Source: SSF26 sp037443945
GTDB lineage: Bacteria > Chloroflexota > Anaerolineae > J102
Assembly: GCA_037443945.1 (NCBI GenBank)
Contig: JBBINH010000029.1
Location: forward strand, 1-38,302
DNA length: 38,302 bases
Direction of reading: 5' to 3'
The notes under the pieces are model-generated. The model saw only the letters and a list, made by a program, of their open reading frames with translations. It was not told where the DNA came from and did not search any database. Shown piece after piece: positions 1 through 7,995 of the stretch. The stretch's first letter is position 1, and each line of letters starts with the position of its first letter. The position numbers and the translations under genes are program-made.

Positions 1-64
1 CCCACAGCGCCCGCCCGCAGGACCCCTCGACCTTTACGACCCGTGGGGCTCCATCCAGGCGGCG

Positions 65-503
65 GTGAAGTACACATGGCATGAAACAATCGCCCGGCAC
101 ATGACCCATCTCAGCAAGCCTCGGGCCTCTGCGCCGGCGTTGTGGCGTTTTGGCGTCGTGATAGCCCGTTCTTGCAGTCTGACGACCGTAACCTGCCTGC
201 CGGCGAGACTGGCGGGGAGTAAGGAGGCGGCGATGCGGGAGCGTCTACGGGAACCTGTATCGGGAGGCCTCCACCGTTTCTGCTCCGTCGCCTTCTGAAC
301 TGCTGGGTTGGGCGTTGCACCGTCTGGCCCTGGTCCTGGATACCACCACCCTTAGCGACCGTCTCGGCGTGGTGGAGGCTCAGCTGCGCGGCAGCCGGCG
401 GCCTTGCCGGGAGCAGCCGTTGGACCGGGTGGCCGAAGCCATCCCACCGGATTGGTTTGTGCCGGTGTCAGAAGGAAGAAAGGGGGTGAGAGGATACGCC
501 TAA
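65..503 (+). pseudogene. Decayed IS4-like (DDE) transposase remnant
   Basis: Two open segments in different frames look like pieces of one IS4-type transposase. The first (65-298) reads MTHLSKPRASAPALWRFGVV followed by an ARSC block, which resembles the N-terminal region of IS4-like transposases. The second (about 240-503, shifted by one frame) contains LVLDTTTLSDRLGVV, which matches the first catalytic Asp region of IS4 enzymes, and then PDWFVPVSEGRKG, which looks like a corrupted version of the second catalytic region. The frame switch lies near 240-260. The piece is far shorter than a working transposase, the second and third acidic residues are not recognisable, and no terminal inverted repeats are visible, so it is inactive. 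The open frame continues upstream to the window edge, so the element may begin outside. Family assignment is from remembered motif resemblance only. Confidence 0.55.
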
Positions 504-664
504 GAAGAGAGGGCGTTCCGCCAACCTACCTGCTGCTCCTCTCGCACCAACCCACTTGGGAACCGAACCGATTTGCTTTCCATCCCCAAAAACGGCATGC
601 TTGGGTGGTACAGAGAAACGGCTTCAACCGGTCTTTCGCAACCGGCACTCCCTCTGCCTGCCCC

Positions 665-1255
665 ATGCTGCGCCTTTTTATCGCCATCAACCTGCCTCCC
701 GACCTGCTGCAGACCCTGGCCAAAGTGCAGGAACAACTTCGCCGGCATCTGAGCGGTCTGCCTCTGACCTGGGCCCGGGCCGAAGGCATCCATCTGACCC
801 TCAAATTCCTGGGCGAGACCGACCCCCGTCGCGTGGAGGACATCCTCACCCGCCTACGCGCGGTTGCCGCCATCTGGCGACCCTTTGTCGTGCCGGTAAA
901 CGGCCTGGGCTGCTTTCCCGACCGACGCCGTCCGCAGGTGGTGTGGGTGGGGGTGCAGGACCCCGACGGCGCCTTACAACGGCTGGCCGCCGCCGTGGAC
1001 GCTGCCATGGCCGATCTGGGCTGGGAACGGGAAAAACGCCCCTTTACCGGGCATTTGACCTTGGCCCGGGTCAAACGCCATGCCGACAACGAAGAACGGC
1101 GGCGGATCGGCGAGCACATCGCGGCCTTTGCGCTCTCTGCGCCCGGTCTGCTGCCGGTGCAGGCGCTCCATCTCATGCACAGCCGGCTTGACCCCGACGG
1201 TGCCGTCTACAGCGAACTGGCTGCGGTCCCCCTGGCCGCATCCCCGGAGACCTGA
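665..1255 (+). CDS. thpR: RNA 2',3'-cyclic phosphodiesterase (ThpR / LigT family)
   Basis: Predicted 196-residue cytoplasmic 2H phosphoesterase that opens 2',3'-cyclic phosphate ends of RNA to 2'-phosphates. Both signature HxTx motifs are present: HLTLKFLG in the N-terminal half (about residues 42-49) and HLTLARV in the C-terminal half (about residue 133). The N-terminus LRLFIAINLP is typical of the family, and the length is close to the usual 180-200 residues. The frame stays open further upstream, to about 404, but the homology begins at the ATG at 665, so I chose that start. No clear Shine-Dalgarno sequence precedes it. The next gene begins 3 bases after the stop, so the two are probably co-transcribed. 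Family identity is firm; the physiological substrate of bacterial ThpR is generally uncertain. Confidence 0.9.
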   Translation: MLRLFIAINLPPDLLQTLAKVQEQLRRHLSGLPLTWARAEGIHLTLKFLGETDPRRVEDILTRLRAVAAIWRPFVVPVNGLGCFPDRRRPQVVWVGVQDPDGALQRLAAAVDAAMADLGWEREKRPFTGHLTLARVKRHADNEERRRIGEHIAAFALSAPGLLPVQALHLMHSRLDPDGAVYSELAAVPLAASPET

Positions 1256-1258
1256 ATC

Positions 1259-1750
1259 GTGACCACAACCATGGCTTCTCCGACTCCGATTCCTCTGATC
1301 GCCGTTATCGGTGGCGGGGCATGCAGCGCCGAAGAGGCGGCCCTGGCCGAAGCCGTGGGCCGTTTGCTGGCACAGGCCGGTGTTGGTGTGGTCTGCGGTG
1401 GTCGTGGGGGTGTCATGGCCGCAGCCTGTCGGGGCGCGCAGCAGGCAGGCGGTATCACCATCGGCATTCTACCGGGGACAGACCCGGCCGAAGCCAACCC
1501 CTGGGTGCAGATTGCCATTCCCACCGGCCTGGGAGAGGCGCGCAATGCCCTGGTCGTCGGCGCCGGTCGTGGCGTCATTGCCATCGGCGGTGAATACGGC
1601 ACCCTTTCCGAGATCGCCTTTGCCCTCAAGGCAGGCAAGCGGGTAGCCGGTTTGCACACCTGGGCCATCCCCGGCGTGCAGCAGGTGGCCGATCCGGCCG
1701 CAGCCGTGGCTTATGTGCTTTCCGGCGTCCTCTCCTCGGCGGCGTCTTGA
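1259..1750 (+). CDS. LOG-family (TIGR00725-type) putative nucleotide-binding protein
   Basis: A 163-residue Rossmann-fold protein of the LOG/DprA-like superfamily. It starts with IAVIGGG, has the glycine-rich block GGRGGVMAAACRGA (about residues 47-60) and the phosphate-binding motif GGEYGTLSE (about 109-117), the counterpart of the PGGxGTxxE signature of cytokinin-activating LOG enzymes. In this subfamily the signature proline is absent and the activity has not been settled, so I do not assign a reaction. The start is either the GTG at 1259 or the in-frame ATG at 1271; homology begins after both. It follows thpR by 3 bases. Its last 40 bases overlap the 3' end of the convergent Amt-like gene. 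Confidence 0.8.
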   Translation: MTTTMASPTPIPLIAVIGGGACSAEEAALAEAVGRLLAQAGVGVVCGGRGGVMAAACRGAQQAGGITIGILPGTDPAEANPWVQIAIPTGLGEARNALVVGAGRGVIAIGGEYGTLSEIAFALKAGKRVAGLHTWAIPGVQQVADPAAAVAYVLSGVLSSAAS

Positions 1751-3063
1751 GAACCCGGTGCTGTCGGCAGCGGCTGCGAGCGTTTCCACCCCCGCGCAAT
1801 GAGGGTGAGCGGGCCTGTCACCACGACCGTGGCCAGAAAGGCCAACAAAAAGAGGACGACGACGGCAATGCCCTGGGCCAAAAACTGCCCCGGCCAGTCG
1901 GGAGCAAAGCCCGTAGCCGGCCATAGGCCACCAACCCCCTGACCCTTCATCCCCAGGTATTCTCCGGCGCCGATGCCGTTGTAGCCGAGGCCGGCCGTAC
2001 CGTCGGCCAGCAACCCCACGGCCAGAATGCCCACCAGGGCGGGTAGCCCGAACGTGCTCCAGACTCCGCCCCGGTCGTATAGGCGCCATCGCTGCTCCAG
2101 AAGATAGGTGCTCAGCAGCATAAGCAGGCCGGCCACCCCGCCCACAAGCAGCATGGCCAGAGGGGTCAAAAACGGCGCGCCGGCCAGAGCGGCTACCCAC
2201 CCGGCCGCTATCCCTCGCGCGGCCAGGAGCGGGTCAGGGCGACCGGCCACGAACCAGGTGTAGAACAGGGGTAGCAAAGCGCCACCGGCGGCGGCAAGGA
2301 TGCCGTTGACCACCACCCGCAGCGGCGGCAACGCGGTCCAATCGGCCAGGGGCCAGGCCAGCAACCAGGCCATCCCACCGGCCAACAGCAGGCCGGCGCC
2401 GCCTACGGCCAACAAGGGCAGGTGGACCGGCGGCAACGGAGCCGGACCGGTCGGTCGGGGGAGGCGTTCGCCCAGGGTCAGCGTCCCGGCCAGGGCGACA
2501 ACGCCGGCCAGCCAGAAGAGCCAAGCCCCACCGAAATCGACAAACCCGTGCCCAGCGCCGATGTTGAATCCCAGATAGGCCAGCCAACCGCCGCCCTGGA
2601 CCCAATTGCCGACGAGGGGATAGCCCGCAGCGGCCATGCCCAGGCCCAACAGCGCCACGACGACGGCGGGCAACCGTCCCCGCAAGGCCACCATCGGCAA
2701 GAGCGTTGCCGTTGCCACCCCGGGCAGGGTATTGGCCAGCAACAGCAAGGCCAGGGGGGTTTGGGCTTGCTGCAGGCCGAACCCGGCCATACCGGCCATC
2801 CCCCAGGTGACGCCCCAGTCTGCGGCGATGGCCGACCATTCCCACACCAGGGCTGCCAGATCGGGATGGTCTACGACCAGGCCGATCCCGCCGTAGTGCA
2901 AGGCAAAACCGGTCGCCGCATAGCCCACCACGGCCAAGGCGATGGCCGTCGGCAACGTCAGGGCCACCTGACGAGCCTCGGCCTCGGGCAAACCGGCCGC
3001 TACCAATAGGGTCAGGGCCGAGGGCACAAGCCAGGCCAGGCCACCGGCCATCAAAAGCCACAT
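1711..3063 (-). CDS. Amt/Rh-fold membrane protein lacking the twin-histidine pore residues
   Basis: A 450-residue, strongly hydrophobic protein with about 11 membrane segments. Several blocks align with ammonium transporters: a segment ending NWVQGGGWLAYLG (about 153-165) matches the AmtB HWVWGGGWL region, DFGGAWLFWLAG (176-187) matches DFAGGTVVHINAG, and VWSTFGLPALVGILAVGLLA (334-353) matches the segment around VHGVCG. The aspartate equivalent to AmtB D160 is kept (D176). By this alignment the two conserved pore histidines are replaced: H168 by W184 and H318 by F338. The protein therefore has the family fold but probably not ordinary ammonium conduction. I start it at the ATG at 3063; the frame is open further upstream but that part reads as non-coding. 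No GlnK (PII) gene lies beside it. It is divergent from the Mut7-C gene. Confidence 0.7.
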   Translation of the reverse strand: MWLLMAGGLAWLVPSALTLLVAAGLPEAEARQVALTLPTAIALAVVGYAATGFALHYGGIGLVVDHPDLAALVWEWSAIAADWGVTWGMAGMAGFGLQQAQTPLALLLLANTLPGVATATLLPMVALRGRLPAVVVALLGLGMAAAGYPLVGNWVQGGGWLAYLGFNIGAGHGFVDFGGAWLFWLAGVVALAGTLTLGERLPRPTGPAPLPPVHLPLLAVGGAGLLLAGGMAWLLAWPLADWTALPPLRVVVNGILAAAGGALLPLFYTWFVAGRPDPLLAARGIAAGWVAALAGAPFLTPLAMLLVGGVAGLLMLLSTYLLEQRWRLYDRGGVWSTFGLPALVGILAVGLLADGTAGLGYNGIGAGEYLGMKGQGVGGLWPATGFAPDWPGQFLAQGIAVVVLFLLAFLATVVVTGPLTLIARGWKRSQPLPTAPGSQDAAEERTPEST

Positions 3064-3131
3064 CGGGATCAAAGCGGTTGGGCTCACGTCGGGTATGATA
3101 GAAGAAGATGATCGCAACCCGCTACTGTAGA

Positions 3132-3155
3132 CCGACTGCTCAAGACAGCAGTCGG
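3132..3155. repeat. Perfect inverted repeat between divergent genes
   Basis: Two 9-base arms (CCGACTGCT and AGCAGTCGG) are separated by 6 bases. The repeat sits in the 113-bp gap between the Amt-like gene (start 3063, minus) and the Mut7-C gene (start 3177, plus). No T-tract follows on either strand, so it is not an intrinsic terminator. It could be an operator for a dimeric regulator or an RNA hairpin in the 5' leader of either gene. Confidence 0.6.
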
Positions 3156-3176
3156 CACGGCAGGCGATGATACCAG

Positions 3177-3641
3177 ATGGTCGAATCCTCTGCAAAAGCA
3201 CCACCACTCCTCCTCGATGCCATGCTCGGCAAGCTGGCCCGCCGCCTGCGCTGGTTGGGCTATGATGCCGAATATCGCAACGACCTGTCCGACAGCGAGC
3301 TGATCGCACTGGCCCGTCGGGAAGGCCGTGTGCTCATCACCCGCGACCGGGGCCTGGCCAATCGCCGCGCCTGGCGCGAAGACGGCCGACGGCTCTATCT
3401 GGCCGAAACCGAGCTGGAAGCGCAGGTGCGGGTTATCATAGCAGCTTTGGGGCCGCCACCAGGTCCGTGCCGTTGTATCGTCTGCAACGGCGCCTTGGAG
3501 CCGCTAAGCCCGGCCGAGGCGGCCCCTTTGGTGCCGCCTTATGTGGCCCAGACTCAAACCGAATTCGTCCGTTGTCAGCGCTGCCGGCGGGTGTACTGGC
3601 CGGGCACGCACCTCACCGGCCTGGAGGCCTGGCGGCCGTGA
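3177..3641 (+). CDS. Mut7-C RNase-domain protein (PIN-like plus zinc ribbon)
   Basis: A 154-residue protein matching the stand-alone Mut7-C family. The N-terminal part has LLLDAMLGKLARRLRWLGYD (about 11-30), an acidic pair in NDLSDSELI, and RVLITRDRGLA (about 51-61), which form the PIN-like nuclease core. The C-terminal part carries two cysteine pairs, CRCIVC (about 98-103) and CQRC (about 137-140), then RVYWPGTH, typical of the family's zinc ribbon. It is predicted to be a metal-dependent RNase; substrates are unknown for bacterial members. The stop overlaps the GTG start of the next gene (GTGA at 3638-3641), which suggests translational coupling. Confidence 0.85.
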   Translation: MVESSAKAPPLLLDAMLGKLARRLRWLGYDAEYRNDLSDSELIALARREGRVLITRDRGLANRRAWREDGRRLYLAETELEAQVRVIIAALGPPPGPCRCIVCNGALEPLSPAEAAPLVPPYVAQTQTEFVRCQRCRRVYWPGTHLTGLEAWRP

Positions 3642-5494
3642 GAGCCTTCCTGGTGCCGACGACGCTTTTCGTCTTGGCGCTGAGCCTGTACCTGGGCACC
3701 CTGGCGCCTACCGTCGCGACCGTCTTCGACGACTCGTTGGAACTGCAACTGGCCCTTCCCACCCTGGCCATTATCCACCCGACGGGTTATCCCCTGTACA
3801 GCGTGCTGGGCTGGCTGCTGACCAAACTGGTCCCCATCGGCGATGCGGCCTGGCGCGCCAACGCCTTCTCGGCCCTGGCTGCGGCCGGCGCCGTGGCCTT
3901 GTTCTATCCGACGGCCCGCCGCCTGGGGAGCGGAGCCGTGCCCGCCGCCACGGCGGCCCTACTCTTCGCCGTCGGCCCGGTGTGGTGGAGCCAGGCCACC
4001 ATTGCCGAGGTGTATGCCTTCCAGGGCCTGTTGACCCTGCTCATCGTCCTGGCGCTGTTGACGTGGGACGAGGCCCGCGGCCCGCAGCGAGAACGGCGGC
4101 TGGCCCTTGTCGGCCTGACCTTTGGCCTGGGCCTGGCCCACCATCGGCTCACCCTGCTGCTGGCACCGGCGGCCCTCGTCTTTCTCGCAAGCGGCGAACC
4201 GGGCCTGCTACGCCGACCCCGGCTCCGGTTGCCACCGCTGCTGACCCTGGTGACGCCCTTGTCGACCTATGGTCTGCTGCCGTTGCGCCGTCATGTCGGC
4301 TCCCTGGACGGCCGTTACGCCGAGATCGGCTTTTGGGGCTGGGTGATGGGTGGTGGATACAGCCTCTTCCTGCGCGAGAACCCCTTTGGCCTCAGCCGCA
4401 GTTGGGCGGATCTGCTCGGCGTGGTGCTGGCCCAATACGGCGTGGCCGGTGTGATCCTGGCTCTGGCCGGCCTGCCTCTCTGGCGTCGGCAACCCCGACG
4501 TTTGCTGCTGCCGGTCCTGGTTCTGGTGATGGACCTGATTTTCGCCTTCACCTACCGAGTCGCCGATATCGAGGTGTTTCTGCTGCCGGCGATTCAGGTC
4601 CTGGCCCTGGCCATCGCCGTGGGCCTGACCCCCCTGTGGGATACGCTTCTGCTCGCTCTGACGTCGTGGTCGCGCTATCGCAGGCTACCCCTGGCCGTGG
4701 TCGGACCGCCGGTGATGGTTTTGCTCCTGCTTTTGTGGCCACTAGGACTGGCCTGGCAACGCTTACCTGCACAGGACCGCAGCCATCCTCCTGCCCGCGC
4801 CTGGAAGGTCCACGATGACGGCGTGGATATGCTGATGCACGTGGCGCCGGATGGCCGTGTCGTCGGTCTCTTAGGGGAAATGACCCTGCTCCGCTACTTT
4901 CAACGTACCCAGGGCCTGCGGCCCGATGTGGAGACCGTGGCCGCCGATCCCGAACCCGAACGTCTGGCGGCCATCGCGGCCGGGGTAGCATCGGGCCGGC
5001 CCACTTACACCACGCGGCCGGTGACCGGCCTAGCCGAATCCTTCAGCCTGAGTGCGGCCGGACCGCTCATTCGCGTGTGGCCACCGGGTCAGGCTGAGCT
5101 TCCTGCGCCTGCGCACCGGGTGGATGTGGCGCTGACCCCGGCCGTGCGCCTGGTGGGATGGGAGCTCCTCTGGCAGCGACCGCGTAGCGGTCCCGCCGCT
5201 CGGGTGTATCTGCACTGGCAGGCCGAAGCCCCACTTACGACCGATTTCAAGGTTTCGGTCCGTTTGCTGGCGGCCGACGGCAGCCTGTTGGCCCAGCGTG
5301 ACAACGTGCCGGTCCACAACACCTATCCCCCCATCCGCTGGCGGGCAGGTGAGACGGTGCGCGACGCTTACGATCTGGTCCTGGCCGATATGCCTGCCGA
5401 TCCGGTGACTTTGTGGATTATTCTCTATCAACCCGCCGACGGTCGTGAGATCGCGGCTTGGACACAGCCGGGGATTTCACCCCCCAGGCCCTGA
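3638..5494 (+). CDS. DUF2723 family polytopic membrane protein, likely glycosyltransferase (O-mannosyltransferase-like)
   Basis: A 618-residue protein with about ten or more membrane segments in residues 1-370 and a soluble C-terminal portion of about 240 residues. Near the N-terminus it has the family signature: an acidic FDDSLE block followed by HPTGYPLY (about 46-53), corresponding to the DSGEF and HPPGYPLY motifs of DUF2723. Relatives in animals (TMEM260) are protein O-mannosyltransferases, so a lipid-linked-sugar glycosyltransferase acting at the outer face of the membrane is a reasonable inference. I place the start at the GTG at 3638, which overlaps the stop of the Mut7-C gene; the hydrophobic N-terminus begins right there. 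The C-terminal region (about 520-610) looks like a beta-rich extracytoplasmic domain. It converges with mrp. Confidence 0.8.
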   Translation: MRAFLVPTTLFVLALSLYLGTLAPTVATVFDDSLELQLALPTLAIIHPTGYPLYSVLGWLLTKLVPIGDAAWRANAFSALAAAGAVALFYPTARRLGSGAVPAATAALLFAVGPVWWSQATIAEVYAFQGLLTLLIVLALLTWDEARGPQRERRLALVGLTFGLGLAHHRLTLLLAPAALVFLASGEPGLLRRPRLRLPPLLTLVTPLSTYGLLPLRRHVGSLDGRYAEIGFWGWVMGGGYSLFLRENPFGLSRSWADLLGVVLAQYGVAGVILALAGLPLWRRQPRRLLLPVLVLVMDLIFAFTYRVADIEVFLLPAIQVLALAIAVGLTPLWDTLLLALTSWSRYRRLPLAVVGPPVMVLLLLLWPLGLAWQRLPAQDRSHPPARAWKVHDDGVDMLMHVAPDGRVVGLLGEMTLLRYFQRTQGLRPDVETVAADPEPERLAAIAAGVASGRPTYTTRPVTGLAESFSLSAAGPLIRVWPPGQAELPAPAHRVDVALTPAVRLVGWELLWQRPRSGPAARVYLHWQAEAPLTTDFKVSVRLLAADGSLLAQRDNVPVHNTYPPIRWRAGETVRDAYDLVLADMPADPVTLWIILYQPADGREIAAWTQPGISPPRP

Positions 5495-5569
5495 GAAGGT
5501 CAAAAACGGGACATCCGCCTCCCCGAGCATGGTATGCCGGTCGTCGGCGCGCGGGCCGTGGCCCAAACG

Positions 5570-6643
5570 TCAAATGATCCGCAATTCCGGGTCGGGGCGG
5601 AAACTGAGGACGCTAACCTGAGCGGCGAGCTGGCGGGCGATGGTACGGAAGGCTTCGGCAATCTCGCTGTTGGGATGGGTGGCCACAACCGGACGGCCCT
5701 GATCGCCGCCCTCGCGGGCGCGTGGGTCGAGGGGCAAGCGACCCAGGAAGGGCACACGCAATTCCTGGGCGGCACGTTCGGCTCCACCGTAGCCGAAAAT
5801 CTCATAGCGCTGGCCCGTATCCGGGGCGATGAAATAGGCCATGTTCTCGATGATGCCCAACACGGGCACCTGGAGCTGGCGGAAGGCCGTCAGCCCGCGG
5901 CGGGCGTCGGCGAGGGCCACATCTTGCGGGGTCGAAACGATAACCCCACCCGTCAGCGGCACCGATTGCGCCAGGGTCAATTGGGCGTCGCCGGTTCCCG
6001 GCGGCAGATCCACGACCATATAGTCCACGTCAGGCCAGGCGACATCGGTGAAAAGCTGCCGGATGGCCGAATGGAGCATAGGCCCGCGCCAGATCACGGC
6101 CTGATCGGGCTGGAGCAAAAAGCCCATGGACATGACATGCACGCCATAGGCCTGCGCCGGCACCAGCTTGCCGTCACGCGGGGGTGGCATGCGCTGCACG
6201 CCCAGCATTTGCGGTACATTGGGGCCGTAAATGTCGGCATCGAGGATGCCGACTCGGGCGCCCATCTGCGCCAGAGTCACGGCCAGGTTGACGGCCACGG
6301 TGGTTTTGCCGACGCCACCCTTGCCGCTGGCTACGGCCAAAATGTTGCGGATGGGCAGGTTGAGCCGCCCGGCAATGCGGCTATCGGGGCGAACATTGGC
6401 ATCGAAGCGGACGTGGACCTCACGCACGCCCGGCACCTGAAGCACGGCCTTGCGGACGTCGTGTTCGATATGGTTTTGCAGCGGACAGGCCGGTGTGGTC
6501 AGGACGATGGTCAAATCCACCGCCCCATCTTCGATGCGCACATCGCGCACCATGTTGAGAGAGACCAGGTCGCGATGGAGTTCGGGTTCCTGAACGCGGC
6601 TCAAAGCCGTCATAATGGCTTCACGGGTCGGTTGGGTAGCCAT
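5570..6643 (-). CDS. mrp: Mrp/ApbC-family iron-sulfur cluster carrier ATPase
   Basis: A 357-residue cytoplasmic P-loop NTPase that carries and delivers Fe-S clusters. Residues 1-95 are a MIP18/DUF59 domain (with TTPACPLQ, Cys at about 53). The ATPase follows: deviant Walker A SGKGGVGKTT (106-115), ILDADIYGPN and VDLPPGTGD. Length and architecture are standard. One difference stands out: the region after ENMAYF, which usually holds the CxxC that ligates the bridging cluster, reads IAPDTG and contains no cysteine. It is the last gene of a four-gene minus-strand set (four-Cys protein, peroxiredoxin, FAD oxidoreductase, mrp), 50 bp after the oxidoreductase. The set contains no other Fe-S assembly gene, but Fe-S-rich complex I genes lie just upstream. 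Confidence 0.92.
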   Translation of the reverse strand: MATQPTREAIMTALSRVQEPELHRDLVSLNMVRDVRIEDGAVDLTIVLTTPACPLQNHIEHDVRKAVLQVPGVREVHVRFDANVRPDSRIAGRLNLPIRNILAVASGKGGVGKTTVAVNLAVTLAQMGARVGILDADIYGPNVPQMLGVQRMPPPRDGKLVPAQAYGVHVMSMGFLLQPDQAVIWRGPMLHSAIRQLFTDVAWPDVDYMVVDLPPGTGDAQLTLAQSVPLTGGVIVSTPQDVALADARRGLTAFRQLQVPVLGIIENMAYFIAPDTGQRYEIFGYGGAERAAQELRVPFLGRLPLDPRAREGGDQGRPVVATHPNSEIAEAFRTIARQLAAQVSVLSFRPDPELRII

Positions 6644-6693
6644 AGGTCAAAAGGGGAGGAGAAAACAGTGGGCTCGGGAAACGCATGTCTGGA

Positions 6694-7995
6694 TTAAGCA
6701 TGACGGTCGGCGAGGACCATTGCCGCAACCTTGCGTCCAATTGCGACGGCAAAATTGGTGCCACGGTCCCAAGGATAGACCTGACTCATGCTGGCAAAAT
6801 ACAGGCCCGGCACCGGGGTGCGTAAGGGCGGAATGTTGCGGGAGTGGTTGAGGGGTGGGATAGGCTGGGCGTAGTTGGTTTTCCACAACCAGCTCTGGCG
6901 CACCCACCGACGATCAAAGGCCGGGTTGAAACGGGACAACGCCGGTACGAAGCGCTCCAACAGCTCGTCCTCGCTCAGCCGAAAGTACTCGTGCTCGGGC
7001 GGCAGGTAATCGCCCAAATAGACCAGATGGTCGCCGCCGTAGTGCTCAGGCCCGACGAAGTTGGTGTGTTCGACCAGGGCTAGAAAGGGAAAGCCGGCCT
7101 CTTTGGGCAGATTGTGCCAGTAGTAACGTGTGAGCGGACGGTCCAGGGCCACAATGAGCACCACGGCGCCCAGGGAGCGGAGACTGCGCAGCGCGGCGGT
7201 GTAGGCATCCGGCAGTTCGGGCGCCAGACGGGCCATCGCCGCCGGTGAACTGGTCGCAATGACGACGTCGAACGTCTCCTCGCCACGAGCGCTCGTTAGC
7301 TGCAATCCGGTCGCCTGACGACGCACGGCGTGCACGGGACATTCCAGGCGGATCTCGACGCCCTGACGGCGTAGCACATCGGCGAAAGCGTCAAAAAAGG
7401 CCTGAAAACCGCCGATAAAGGTACCCAACCGGGTGGTGCGGGCCTTCAACCGTGCCCACATCCAGGCCATATTGACGATGCCGAGGTTTTCTTCGCCGAA
7501 TTTGCCGACAAGGAGCGGACGCCAGAGCGCCTCATAGAGGCGTGGCCCCAGCCAACGCCGCAACCAGGCATCGGCCGTGACCCGTTCCAAGGGCTGCCAG
7601 CGCGGGGTCAACCGCAAGTATAGACCTACCAGGCCGAAACGCAAGAAGTCGAACAGGGAAAAATGGCGCAGGGTAAAGCGCGCTGCCTCTAGGATGGAAT
7701 CGAGCGGATAAAACCGCCCTTCGTAATAGACGACGGTATAAGGCCGGGGAAAAATCACCCGCTCGCTCCAGCCTAGCTCGGCAATAAGGCCCAGGATGTG
7801 GCGATCGCTCTGGAACCAGTGATGGTAGAACTTCTCCAGGCTCCAGTCCCAGTGGGGCGCCTTGAAGCCGCCTGCCAGCCCGCCCACCTGCGCAGAAGCC
7901 TCGAAGACAACGACCCGACACCCGGCCCGGACCAGGTCGTAGGCCGCCGCCAGTCCGGCCGGCCCGGCGCCGATGATGGCGATGGAGTCAGCCAT
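6694..7995 (-). CDS. FAD-dependent amine-oxidase/protoporphyrinogen-oxidase-like oxidoreductase
   Basis: A 433-residue flavoprotein with a classical N-terminal dinucleotide-binding site, AIIGAGPAGLAAAYDL (about 5-20), then the acidic ribose-binding end VVVFEAS and the GG doublet VGGLAGGF characteristic of the FAD/NAD-linked reductase and amine oxidase group. The C-terminal FAD contact is visible near WDRGTNFAVAIGRKVA. The middle block around KFYHHWFQSD (about 54-63) is shared with bacterial proteins often annotated as protoporphyrinogen oxidase-like or UDP-galactopyranose-mutase-like. I cannot name the substrate; carotenoid or isoprenoid chemistry or cell-surface sugar metabolism are possible. 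Its start overlaps the 3' end of the peroxiredoxin gene by 8 bases, so the two are co-transcribed. Confidence 0.8.
   Translation of the reverse strand: MADSIAIIGAGPAGLAAAYDLVRAGCRVVVFEASAQVGGLAGGFKAPHWDWSLEKFYHHWFQSDRHILGLIAELGWSERVIFPRPYTVVYYEGRFYPLDSILEAARFTLRHFSLFDFLRFGLVGLYLRLTPRWQPLERVTADAWLRRWLGPRLYEALWRPLLVGKFGEENLGIVNMAWMWARLKARTTRLGTFIGGFQAFFDAFADVLRRQGVEIRLECPVHAVRRQATGLQLTSARGEETFDVVIATSSPAAMARLAPELPDAYTAALRSLRSLGAVVLIVALDRPLTRYYWHNLPKEAGFPFLALVEHTNFVGPEHYGGDHLVYLGDYLPPEHEYFRLSEDELLERFVPALSRFNPAFDRRWVRQSWLWKTNYAQPIPPLNHSRNIPPLRTPVPGLYFASMSQVYPWDRGTNFAVAIGRKVAAMVLADRHA

Noticed and set aside
3064..3309. N-terminal extension of the Amt-like protein
   Set aside because: The 82 extra residues are rich in Arg and Ser, not membrane-like, cover the start of the divergent Mut7-C gene and lack a family match.
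5534..6697. A 387-residue open frame opposite mrp
   Set aside because: It is antisense to a complete, recognisable mrp gene and shows no domain.
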